DNA of 64,000 nt, taken from Luidia sarsii (lineage: Eukaryota > Echinodermata > Asteroidea > Paxillosida > Luidiidae). The position numbers and the translations under genes are program-made. Positions within the stretch are counted from its first letter, which is position 1, and every line of letters starts with the position of its first letter. Below are positions 35,704-47,290 of this stretch, in pieces. The notes beneath the pieces are model-generated. The model worked only from the letters and a program-made list of their open reading frames with translations. It was not told the origin of the DNA and searched no databases. The stretch lies in assembly GCA_949987565.1 (NCBI GenBank), contig OX465113.1:1315764-1379763 (forward strand), read 5' to 3'.

Positions 35704-38700
35704 TCACTTTTTCCTGCGTGACTTGGACTTGACCTGTTGCCTCCGAGCCTTGCCAAGACGCTTCATCTGTTTCTTGCGCTGGTCCTGATATTTCTTACCC
35801 GGCTGACAGAAAAGAAAAACGACATACAAATCAGAAAGGTCCGGTTCAAATCAAATTGTCACGTCATCTATCTTTAGAAGACAAAAAAGGTTGCTTACTA
35901 ACTTAAATGACCAAAAACACAAATCGTGCTTTTTACTCATGAATGTAATCATTTACGAGCAAACAAAGGTGTAGCATTAATCACTCCTAATAATAATACA
36001 TGATATTTATAATTCAATAAATCCCCAAGGCGCACAAAAAAAGATGTTAAGCAGAAAAAAAAACCAGGAAGGAAGGGATAGGATGTGACAATAATCAGTG
36101 AACATTAAATAACAATGATTGACGATAGGTTTTGAAAGGATTCCTTAGAAGGTCTAGTGGCTCTTCCAAAGCAGTCAACTATCTTTGCCGGGATTGAGAA
36201 CACCAGTCAGAAGCATAATTCAAACAATAATTCACTGAAAGAAAATGAAAGATAAGTAATGAATCGTTGCTCCGTGTTTACGATAGAGGACAAGAGACCA
36301 ATACTCCTCCTTTCACTCTCCGAAAATTTCAGACCACGTCTCGTAAAAAACGAGTCCTCTTTGGACCCACTGTAGACCAGTGGATCTCGTCCGCCCATAC
36401 CTTGAAAACGTTCTTGCCCTGCTCTCGGATTTTCCGCGATGAGTTGCCTTTGCTCTCGTCGTACGCACTGGCTTTGGTGTTGCGCTTGGTGCCCCGTTTC
36501 TTCCCGCCTTCGCCAAATTTCTCGTCTCGGTACTGCCGCTTCTTTCCCTTCCTGAAAGAAGACCAAAAAAAGGGGGGGGGGGACATTTGAAAACGGTCAG
36601 AGAGTCTGACGCTTGGAACCTCGCAGGAACGCCCCTGTGTTTTCTTTGCTCCTTATACTCAGCTCCACATTCACTCACACATTATCATAGCTGCCACAGC
36701 AGCCAACCCATCTTAAAGGAAATTAGAAATACTTCTGCTAAAAACAAATAGGAATCACAGAGCAGACTACATAGGAATGCATGTGTATTTCCACGCCAAA
36801 AATCTGTTGTCAAGAGCTTGTAAAAAGTGATAAAGTTTGACCCCCAAAAGAGAGGAATGACTCCTCTAAAATAGGAATAGCAGCTATGCATGATGGGCAT
36901 TGTGATTGCCAAACTATTTCGATCCTGCACGGACACGAAACGCTCACCCGAATTTGTTGACGGTCTTCTCATCGGGAACACCTCTCTTCTTGGTTTGACT
37001 GCTTCCGGGTTTCCTATCCAGATCTTCCAGAATGTCCAGGGCGTCCTTCTTGCCTGCGGGAGGGGAAAAGACCAGGACAAACAACAATGCTGACGTCAAG
37101 ATCTTGATTGAAAATGGCATGATTTTATGAGAGTCCAAACTTGGACATTTGAGTTTTCACACAGGAAACATCTGACAGAGACAATGATGAGAGCGTTTGC
37201 CTCTGAAATCTGCGCACCTTTCCTGTATTTCTTCACGGACTCCATCAATTCCTTCTTCTCCTTCTGCCGTTTCAGGAGCACTTCATGTTGAACCTGGGAA
37301 CAAAGCACAATCACAGCAACCAGGAGAATCAGTCAACAAAGATTGACAAAATCACACCCCAAACTGAACATAAAAAACAAAAAACCCAAACACATAAATA
37401 TGTTGCAAACTGCTAGCTGATGCCAACGTCCTGAAATATACAATTCTCAACAAGTTTACAGGATCTGACATTTCTATTCCCGCAAACAACTTTGGCTAGA
37501 TTCAAAACATCAGGCCCTCTGTGATTCATAAAGAGCCGAAAAGATAACGCTTCTTACAACATATCACAATAACCAGTATTTAAAATTGAGGGACTGACAT
37601 TTCGATCCTAGCAGGACCTTTCTCAAAGGCAGCATTTGAGAAACGTCAGGCCCTCTACTTGTTTCAGATTTAAAATGTGGTTATTTTAGTCAATAACATG
37701 TATACACAATCAGACGCAATACAAACATTAACTGCTGTTTTTTACTCTATCTAAAATTGACAAAAAACAGCAGGGTTAAGGAGCCACTCCCCATTTCCTT
37801 CTCACCTTTTTGCCAAACTTCTTGAGCTCTCTCAATTTCTTGGCCTTCTCTGATCGCTCAATGGTCAGCTGCCTTCCTATCAGCTTTTTCCGGACCTGGT
37901 ATCAAACAAACACAACAAAGAAAATTCAGAAAGTCATCCCACCATGCAGTCTGCAAAGGCCTCACATCGTAGCTAGTCAGAAAGGCTCTATCTTACCCCA
38001 ACCAAGTCCCTACCCTCTGGCTCCAATGAGACCTGGGGTGGATTTCACAAAGCCTTACGATGCATTGCAACTCAACTTACCACGGATTACCCATTGTAAG
38101 TTGTCACATATGCCGTATGGTTTCTGTGCATCGCTTACCATCGTGTGATTAGATGTAAATTACGATGAGTTTTGATATATGCGACCTGGGTGGATTTGAC
38201 AAAGCCTTGCAATGCATCATTACTCAACTTCTAACGGATAACCCATCATACACCATATCGTTTACGTGCTTCGCTCACTGTCTTGCGATTGATCGTAATT
38301 TACGATGAGTTTGATGAAATCGACTGCTAGCCCCTTCTGGTCCTGCCTGAATCGCCTCGGCGCGTCCGTCGCCCACTGCAGGCCCAACGAGCCAACTTCC
38401 ACCCCCCTCTCCACCTCACCTTCCTCATGTGCTCGTCTGTCTTGGCCATCTCAGCGAAGTAGTCCTCCGGTCTCTTGGTGGCCATGCCTAGGGACTGCAG
38501 ACGAGGAATGGCCTCCAGGACCGCTGCCTGGCCCTGCCGATAGCTGCAACCAAGGAGTAGATACCTCACGATGAAGGAGTAAATACCTCACAACGAAGGA
38601 GTAAATACCTCACGATGGAGGGGCAAATACCTCACAATGAAGGAGTAAATACCTCACGATGAAGGAGCAAATACCTCACAATGAAGGAGTAAATACCTCA

Positions 38701-41230
38701 CGATGAAGGAGCAAATACCTCACAATGAAGGAGTAAATACCTCACGATGAAGGAGCGAATACCTCACAATGAAGGAGTAAATACCTCACAATGAAGGAGT
38801 AAATACCTCACGATGAAGGAGTAAATACCTCACAATGAAGGAGTAAATACCTCACAATGAAGGAGTAAATACCTCACGATGAAGGAGTAGATAACCCACG
38901 ATGAAGGAGTAAAAACCTCACAACGAAGGAGTAAATACCTCACGATAAAGGAGTAAATACCTCGCGCTGAAGGAGTAGATAACCCACAATGAAGGAGTAA
39001 ATACCTCACAATGAAGGGGTAAATACCTCACAATGAAGGAGTAAATACCTCACAATGAAGGAGTTGATACCTCACAATAAATACCTCCCAATGAAGAACA
39101 TCTAAATGTTTAGAGATTTGAAGTTGGTATTTTGTTATACCCTCATTGTGGGGAGCTGGACATTTCTAGCATTCAGCTTTGCAGCAGCTGAGGCTCAGCA
39201 ACTCACAATCTCATTTCCCTCTCAAAGTCGTTGTGGACGTCGTCCACTGCCGTCGTCCCCTTCTGCGGTTGGTCCGTCTCCTCTTCCTCGGCCGAGCGCT
39301 TGCGAGCTTCATCGTTGACCAGATCCAGACGCTCGATCCACGGCAGCGACTGCTGCAGTTCTGTCAAAGCTTCCGCCAGTCCCACCTACAACGTCACGCA
39401 GAAAAGCAAAAATAAATTTTAAAATGATGCATCGAACTCACAGACTCCCAAGTTGAGCTTAAGGTCACCCTCACTAATTGCTACAGCAGGGCCGTTCCCA
39501 CTACACCAAATAAACGCGATTATTTGAATCGCGATTCAAACTCCACTTCTTTTGTGTGTGGGGGCACAATAAACGCGATTATGAGTGGGATTTGAATTGC
39601 CATTCGGACTTCACTAAGAGTGAGACTTTTTCAAATAATCGCGTTTATTTGCGACACGATGTGCGTGGGAACACTCCGCTCAAATAGCACCGGTTTTTTT
39701 TAAGCCCACGATGCATTGCTCAAGCATGGCATTTCCAGCCAGCAGCTTACTGCCAGGAGTTTGTTTACGTTCATCAGTGAGTCCAGCCATTCCCGCTTGC
39801 GCAGCGCGATCACATGCTAACCGCAATCGGCTCACGATTATTTGCAACGCGATTATTTGGCCTGTGTGGACATGACAAAAAAAACCTGTTTTTGAATCGC
39901 GATTCAAATCGCGATTATTTTCGTAGTGGGAACGGCCCTAACACTGCCCTCATCCAGTCCACCCACAGCTGGCCTGTCAGGAGGTCGTCAATCATTATCA
40001 CCTGTCAGTCAAGAGTAGCACCTGATACTCCCACGTGAATAACAATACACAGTTCAGACTGGTGCACTAAACATACTGGACCTTTTCGTTATACAGGGAG
40101 GACTCTTCTTACAGTAGAACAGCAAATCTATAAAAGCTGGAAATAAGACAGGTGTCAGCTAGTCAAGCCGACCTGGCACAGAAATTGTGATCTTACCTCA
40201 TCATCAATGCATTTCTTTGGTCCTTGTGCAACAACGTTCAAACCAGGTTTCAAATCTCCCCTGGCAAATGCCTCCTGCAACTGTTGGCAAATTCACACAA
40301 CACAAAAAGAATGTTTAGAACAATTGCCAGAGCCAGGGGAACCGGTTAATAAATTACCCTGTTCCATAGAAAAGAGGACATAGAGCATTAGAGGTACTGT
40401 AATATATATTGGTAGAAAAACTCAGCCACATCTACATCTAAATGAAGTTCTACTACTTTACTACTACTAGTACTAGTTCTACTTCTACTTCCAAGCTTTC
40501 GTTTGTTCCAATCGTCAAAATCACATAAATGAAATACAACTACAAGACAGTCCCTAAATATGCAGAGCCCTCCTCAGGTTGTGAAAATGACAAGAAATTG
40601 TGTATGACTTTCTGTGGCAAGCCTACCTTTAATTATTATCTTACTGATAGTGACACTGATAATGTGATAGTGGTGAGTAGTCAAATTATTTTATAATCAT
40701 AGTGTTCACAAAATGGAAATGCTTCAAAATTTTCAAAGAGTAAAAGACAATTCAATTTCAACTTTCAAGACTGACATTTTGTGACAAGCTTGTCAAGACT
40801 CAAGAGGCTGCATATTCAATTATACTGTACTTTTGTACTTGTACTACAACTACAAGTACAACTAGTTGTACTTGTAGTTGTAGGTGAGACAATAATTATT
40901 AATCACACCGAACTACGTGTGATATCGCAAGACCTCTCCAAATTTAAAAAAGGGCGATTGTAAGTCCAAGTTACTCTGACTCACTCTAATCTCTATGGAG
41001 TACAGACTATCAATCCATTCAATCATGTGCGTAGCCACTTCTCGATACTCAAAATGAAAACGTAACCTCTCTAAAATCACCCATGAAGATATAGAAATTG
41101 AATTGAATGAAAACATGAGTCTTACCTCGGTATCAGAATCCACACTTTCATCGTCGAAACTCGAATCATACTCGTCCGACTCCATTTCCCCCACGTGTTG
41201 TTTGCGGACGTTCCGTGTGGATGTCGCCAT
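35704..41230 (-). CDS. EBNA1BP2: rRNA-processing protein EBP2
   Basis: Nine exons on the minus strand, 5' to 3': 41126-41230, 40197-40280, 39207-39385, 38420-38543, 37806-37895, 37218-37293, 36948-37053, 36401-36551 and 35704-35802, giving 337 aa (human 306). An acidic N-terminus (ESDEYDSSFDDESVDSDTE) precedes FARGDLKPGLNVVAQGPKK, the conserved core KRPEDYFAEMAKTDEHM, ERSEKAKKLRELKKFGKK and VKKYRKG, then a Lys/Arg-rich tail ending SKSRRKK. EBP2 is a nucleolar scaffold needed for 60S subunit assembly and 27S pre-rRNA processing; the basic tail fits nucleolar RNA binding. The start is supported by a conserved-style acidic N-terminus. It is convergent with CFAP144 and divergent from the EGF-CFC gene. 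Confidence 0.96.
37500..37655. repeat. Two copies of the dispersed CCTGACGTTTCGATCC element, inverted
   Basis: GAGGGACTGACATTTCGATC, then CTAGCAGGACCTTTCTCAAA, then a reversed end GAAACGTCAGGCCCTCTAC form a small foldback. It lies in an EBNA1BP2 intron. Confidence 0.75.
38032..38325. mobile_element. Two tandem copies of a TTACGATG foldback MITE
   Basis: Each copy of about 150 bp runs from GGTGGATTTCACAAAGCC through CTTACGATG-type and ATAACCCATCGT-type segments to TACGATGAGTTTG..GAAATCGAC. The family also occurs at 49373-49527 and 49764-49919. It lies in an EBNA1BP2 intron. Confidence 0.85.
38551..39085. repeat. Minisatellite, 24 bp unit, about 22 copies
   Basis: The unit is AAGGAGTAAATACCTCACAA plus TG-type joiners. 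It starts within 10 bp of the EBNA1BP2 acceptor at 38544. On the transcribed strand each unit contains GAGGTATTTACTCCTTC, which mixes donor-like and pyrimidine-rich sequence. Confidence 0.96.
39487..39940. mobile_element. hAT-like MITE, about 454 bp
   Basis: The ends CAGGGCCGTTCCCACTAC and, inverted, TAGGGCCGTTCCCACTAC are terminal inverted repeats with the YAGGG start typical of hAT elements. Subterminal AATCGCGATTCAAA and AAATAAACGCGATTATT motifs recur in both halves. No clear 8 bp target duplication is seen. It lies in an EBNA1BP2 intron. Confidence 0.82.
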
Positions 41231-42318
41231 TTTGGATGTTTACGAACGATAGAGGGCGCTGTTTAAAGCGCCCGCGCGTATGGGATTTGAATAGGGAAGT
41301 TGAACAGGTGCTGTCTTGCATTCTGAATTTGGCTTGGATGAACTTGGCTTTTGAGACAGACATTCTGGGGTTTTTTCAACTCGCAGACTGAGATATGCCG
41401 ATATCCAACAGGATGCGGTGCTCAAGATAAAGTCCTGACCAAACTTCCTCAATAATTATATCGAACTTTGTAATTTTGTTTTTGAAGATGCATGAAACTT
41501 TGTACAATATCATATGCAAAGAGGATCTTCTTAACTTTTCTTCTGATAATATTGATGTCAGGCCTAATAATCTGAACTGGAATGGGCTCATTCTTGTCGT
41601 AAAATCATCACAAAGCAGCAAGAATTGGCAGGCGGTCCTCCACAGTCCAATAGACCATGCAGCATGGAAGAAGGTCCTCCGTGGTAGTACGGTAGCAGCC
41701 CATGGATGCTGAGATGCCTTAAGTTTTCCCACTGAGCTTGGCCGGGCTTCAAAGCCTCACTCCCCTCGGTATTTGCATAATGACCACCCATTGTTTTCCT
41801 GAACAGAGGATTATACAACCACAGCGGAGAGCCCTGAATGGGGGTGGGCAGGGTTTGGCGGTGGAGGTGGAGGTGGAGGGGGGAGGCAGGGCAGCGGTAA
41901 CCAGGCACGCCTATTGTGTACTCTTGGTGGGCAAGTGCGAAAAGGGACTGGGTGTCAATCAAAGACGTGGGGAGCCAACTTTGGCTCTGGACTTGACATG
42001 CCTGAGTGAGCCCAGCAGTCGCTGCGGCTGTGGGCCTACCGGTTGGAAGCGGCAGCCATCCCGCCCCTAGCGCTGCAGGACACGGTGCCTCCTAGTTCTA
42101 GCCCGAGACGAGTAGAGGGCAACAACAACATACACCGCGCGCCATCTCACTGCCGGAATTTTCTGACGAAGTTCATCATCTCCGCCAGAGGTCGCGGGGA
42201 CCCCGAGTGATCGGAGCCGAGCCAATGTTTGGATGGTGGACATAGACGCCTGCAGTTTAACACCCATTGCCTGGATGTGTTTGTTCTTTAGCCTGGGCGG
42301 GAAGAAGACGAGGAGGCC
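41231..42318. other. Divergent intergenic region between EBNA1BP2 and the EGF-CFC gene
   Basis: The region should hold both promoters. It contains an uncharacterised GC-rich part at about 41700-42120 with overlapping open frames on both strands, and a possible isolated minus-strand exon at 42151-42267 (see findings). No known family was recognised. Confidence 0.45.
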
Positions 42319-45300
42319 ATGAAGGTTTTCGCCGAGTTCGGGTAAGAACGAAGACCGTCACAGCATGAGCGCTATTGGCCTCCCTCACTCGGCCTCCATG
42401 CCCGGCCATAGTTACCGCTGTTATGATAAATTGACATTACCTCTGTCAGTGTTAGAACGTAACCATTATGTCTGTATAAATTATTGTGACTTTTAAAAAT
42501 GTACTGCATAACACTGCTTTACAATTCTTTTAACTCCTAAAAAAGTAAGAAATATCTATACTCTAAATCGAAATGATACTAGCTACACGATGCCTAAACG
42601 ACCCGTATCTGTATTAACCACAAACTGCGTGTGTAAACGTATACGAACTTTACGAAGCCTCACGCATACAACGCCCAAGTAGGCCTACAATTTGTAGGTC
42701 ATTTACTGTGTGAAAACTAGGAAGCATTTTGATTGGGAAACCACTAATAATTCTTGAATTCTTCACAATCATGTATAGCTCCAAAGTTTTCAACAACAGC
42801 AACTGAACCCCTAAACATGGAGGAATTCCTCCATGGTTTAACAAAATAATGTTTATATTTTTTATAAATATCCCTGCTTTTCCTTGAATTCAAGAGGTTC
42901 AAATGAATGAACCAATTAATTTCAAGTGAAGGAATCAACGCACATAAGGATTTCCAATTAATAATAAAAAAATAATAACACGGGCGTTAGTTACCTTTAT
43001 TCAAGGAACTAATAATCGATCATCCATGTATGTACCATAGAGCAAGGGAAGAGATCTTTCTGTCTCAATGGCTTATTGATAAAACTGTTTACAATATTAA
43101 TTTCCTCTCCACAGTGTGGGCCCATGGATGGTTATTGGTGCCCTGATAATCGCGCTGGTGTCTGTCTCCTCAGCTTTTCAAGAAGGTGAATCCCCTATTT
43201 CTAACTTCTAATTAATTCGTGATATTAATGAGATCACTTTCAGGGAAACGGATCGAGTTTAGAATGCTTTCGGAAATAGAAAATCGGTCATTTTTGGTTG
43301 AATCAAACAATATCATCATACAGATAACGATAAATTGCGGATTTATTTTTAGTAGGCCTAGCCTATAATAGTCCAGAGGAATGTCTATGAGGTTTTTTTA
43401 CACACTTTAGTACATGCTATGTCAGATCATGGTCAGACACTGTCAGATTCTTCTGATATAAATCTTGGGATATCAGGATTTGTCACACACTTTTTGTTTG
43501 CCTTTGTATTGTGAATGGTCTTGCTATTATACAATCATACTTACACAAGGCCACATCTTTAGAAAGTAATTTTTCTTGGGGAATGTTTACATTAAAACCA
43601 TTGACCTCAAATAGTCAAGATGAATTTCGATTCGCAAAAATACTTTCAATAATATACTTTTTGGTAATTTTAGTCAGTAAGCAGTTTGCAACGTTTTTGT
43701 ATATCACCTCAATAATATAAGGAAACAATTTTGTGGGAATGAAGAAGACACAAGATGCTCCTTTTCAATGAATCTGCTCAGTGGAAGGAATGACGCGTAA
43801 CTTTTAAACTTTTTGGATGAAGATTAGCTTTCCTGGAATTCAGGGATAGGGGAATTGTACGTCCCATAACCATGGCGTGTACGTGTCACAATGAACTCAT
43901 GTGAGGCGATGTTTGACTGTGGGGTAGTGTGTGAGCGCTGGAATAGAGACTTGGGTGTAATCAAGTGTGCTCTAATGCAGCGCTCAAACACACGGTCACT
44001 CATAGGGCCAAACACTCTGCGCACAATCTTGATTATCTTAGCTAGTAAACGGTCAATGACTCGATTGTGGGGGCATGTTTACACGAGAACACCTGGTTCT
44101 ACCACAGTCTTACCGTGGTCTTACATAATGCCTTCGATCGGCCGTGTAATCGTACCTGTACGTGCACTAGGACCATTGTCCCTCTTCAGATTCATAACCA
44201 CAATCTAAACGCGGTATATTTTAATTCAACTCCCATGTTTTAATTAACCACAGAGCAACCTTACCACGTGGCACGTGGAGTATAATATGCCATTGGATTG
44301 CGTTGGGAAATCTCCCTTTATCTCTGTCAAAAAAACCTCCGAGTTCTGTAGATATCACCAGTCGGTTTTTCTTCAAAGTTCAAGGGGACTTTCACTTTTC
44401 AGTTAGAAAATACCGGTACCTAAGTTTTGGCACTGGAAGCGTAACTGTATAATACATATAGTTCAAATACCTTCAGAGACACCAGTAGAAACTAAACTAG
44501 CATTAAAAGTTTTAGGTTAATAGTAATACAGTAGTTGAAGGCTGATGAAGTCTATTGTAGGAAAACCATCAACCGCCACCAATGTCCAAGTAATTTCCAA
44601 GTCGTCTGGATCCCCATGTAATTGTAATGTATCATCCAACCATGAAGGAAGGAATACGCCATGATACAGTCACATGTCAATACTCATGAGTCACGATACC
44701 CCAGAAGCAACGTCCCTAGATATTATTGGTCTTCAGCAACCTGGAATGGACGGATGATAAGAAGACAGTTCAGGCTTGAGGCATAACACATTATCCTGAG
44801 TATCCGGTTGATTATGGCTAGGCAGGCTATTTGTATTCATCATGACAGTCTACTGTACTAACTACTATATAAATTGAAAAACAGCATAATTAATCAATGA
44901 CTGAAACGATCAGAAATATCATCGTGTATATAAATTATCATAACTACCATTTCATGCTTTAATCGTGAAGGACAATTTCGCGAGTTCACCCTGACTGCGG
45001 TGGATGCGGTGACCGAGGCCGCCGGGACCGGCGCAGCGGACGAGCGTGACGAGCCAGGCCGTGCCAGACCGCTCAGACCCAACCAGACGCGCGGTAAAAC
45101 TCCAACGTCACGCAGCGAACCGAGTAAGCACGTTTGCAACTTTTTGTTTTCCTCAAGCACGACTCTCGGCCAAAAAAAAAACCCGTGTCAGATGATCAGA
45201 TCCCATAGCAAGATCTTTCCCATAAAGGCATCCCTCGCCGCCACGATTTTTTTTTTTCAGAATTAAACTCGGACTCAAAGTTGGCGACTGTAACAAGCCT

Positions 45301-47290
45301 ACGAGACTGACTTCAGCTCATGGGTCATTTTTTCTTGAGCAACGACCAAGGCCTAATTTGGAGGGACAAAAATTGAGCCCAGAAGACTTCCGAGTCCCGA
45401 ACGATTGGTCTCAGTGGGGGTGATGTGTCTTTAACTATAGGGACACCCGCTGGTCTGTGAAGACGAGCCTTACCTAAATAGAGATTAGCCTGTCAAGTAG
45501 AAGGATCAGGGCCACAATGCTCTATGGCTCAGCTATGGCTCAACAAGCCCATGGTAATGTAAGCCTCCCTAACTCCCTGGCCTTGTCCGTGCCTTGTCCG
45601 GGTCTACTGGACAAAACTAAGCAGGATATACGGGCTCAACAGTAAGAGGGCCGTAAAAAGCTCGGCCCTTTTTTAACAGATTGCCCAGACCCGGACGGTC
45701 ACCGATAAATTTGTGTTTTTCCTGGCTAAACGATTTTTTATGTAATGGCCCGACTACCCGTATAATAATCAACGCTTTGGAACGGATTCAGGCCCCGGTT
45801 AAGAGCACGGAGATTGAACATTGAGAAGCCCCAAGTTTCGATCCGAGTGGGACTTCTGAGAAAGGACCTGCTAGGATCGAAACGTCAGGCCCTCTACACT
45901 TTTTTAAGGCGTGCATTTAGTGTCAGCGAGAAGTTTGCAACATCTTTGCGTTTTCGGGATTAATTTTTGTTTCAATAAAACGAGACCTTATCCATCGGCT
46001 ATTGCATGAACGAGCTACCGGCTCTTTTCACAGTCACACTCTGTCAGAAAAGAGAAATTTTTACATGGTGTCAACGCACACCTCTAGCACTTGGTACTTC
46101 CACCGTGGAAATCTTCAAATCTTAATCCAGATGTAACACGCTGTGACAGTCTTTGCCTGCGAGCCACGAGTGGTGGAAACTTGAGGTCTTACCACGATGA
46201 TTACCTATAATGACAGTGGACAATGCAGTAGCAAATTGTTCAATAAATTGGTAACTATTTTTTTGCCTCGCGTATGCATACACAGCGGCCTACCGGCACG
46301 ACTCGTCGCACTGCAAGAATGGCGGCACGGGATTCCTCCGCACCTTCTGCTTCTGCACGGCCGAGTTCACAGGGCGCTACTGCGAGCAGCGGCACAACCA
46401 GACGTGCGGGCGCCTCGAGCACGGCGAGATGGTCTACCAGAACTGCAGCTACTGCCGCTGCCTTGACGGCGCGCTGCAGTGCCGAGTCCACGCGCTGGCG
46501 GGATGCAGGGACACGGCCGGTGAGTCGCTGGTTCCCCGCTCCCTCCCATTGGCGGTATCTGTGCGTGCTGTTTGGTTGTGGGAACCATTGATTGGATCAC
46601 TGGTTCCCTCCATCCATCAGGTGGTTTTTGGTGTGGGCACCAATGTATTGATAACTGACCCATCCACTGGTTCCCTCCATCAATCAGGTGGTATCTAGTG
46701 TGGGCACCAATGTATTGATCACTGATCCATCCATCGGTACCTTCCACCCACAAGCCAGTATATTGGTGTCGGAATTATCGCATTGTTTACCAGTTTAGAA
46801 CCACGAGCCATGCACTGGTTCCCGCCTTCCCGTATAGATCACTAATCCATGATCCAGCCGCTGGTTCCCTCCATCCAACCTGCACTATGGAATGGGAACA
46901 AGTATATGAATCAATGATCTACGATTCAGCCGCTGGTTCCCTCCATCTGGTGTGGGAACCAATGCAAATCAATAAACTGGTGTCAAATTTCAATAGTCCT
47001 CAAACAGAGGGTCATGACATACCAATTACTAAAAAAAAAAACTCCCCCAAATGCATGCACTCTACAACATTAAATTCGGTTACCAAATACCAATATCTAA
47101 CCAAAATTGTCTATCTCTTGTTTCTCTGCTAGGAGCAGCACCAGACAGGCATCTGGGAAATGAGATCGCACTCAGCGAGGTCCAGCACAACAGTGGAACG
47201 GCGCCGCGGGGATCCCTGCTGGGACTGGTAGCGAGTCTAACCTTTGCCGGCCTCATAGTAGACTGGCTACAGAGCACACCGGTCAGGTGA
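42319..47290 (+). CDS. TDGF1/CFC1-like: EGF-CFC family protein (Cripto/Cryptic-like Nodal co-receptor)
   Basis: Five exons join in phase: 42319-42341, 43115-43185, 44971-45123, 46286-46519 and 47133-47290, giving 212 aa. An in-frame TAG precedes the ATG. Residues 1-31 hold a signal peptide (WMVIGALIIALVSVSSAF). A variable Arg/Pro-rich region with one NQT site follows. The EGF-like module is HCKNGGTGFLRTFCFC..FTGRYCE. The CFC module runs CGRLEHGEMVYQNC, CRC, CLDGALQC to HALAGC, with all six cysteines. The C-terminal tail (LLGLVASLTFAGLIVDWL) fits a GPI anchor signal. Family members hold Nodal to type I receptors at the cell surface. Oddity: the EGF module lacks its first and third cysteines. 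The acceptor before 44971 has a weak pyrimidine tract. Confidence 0.9.
46550..46990. repeat. Diverged tandem repeat, about 60-66 bp unit
   Basis: Units contain GGTTCCCTCCATC, GGTGTGGGCACCAATGTATTG and ATCACTGATCCA. They begin at about 46600, 46665, 46732, 46815, 46870 and 46932. The array lies in the last intron of the EGF-CFC gene, close behind the exon 46286-46519 donor. Confidence 0.85.

Noticed and set aside
41376..41962. Overlapping open frames on both strands near 41400-41960
   Set aside because: They could be a decayed transposon or gene fragment, but neither strand gives a recognisable domain and splice sites are unclear, so no gene is called.
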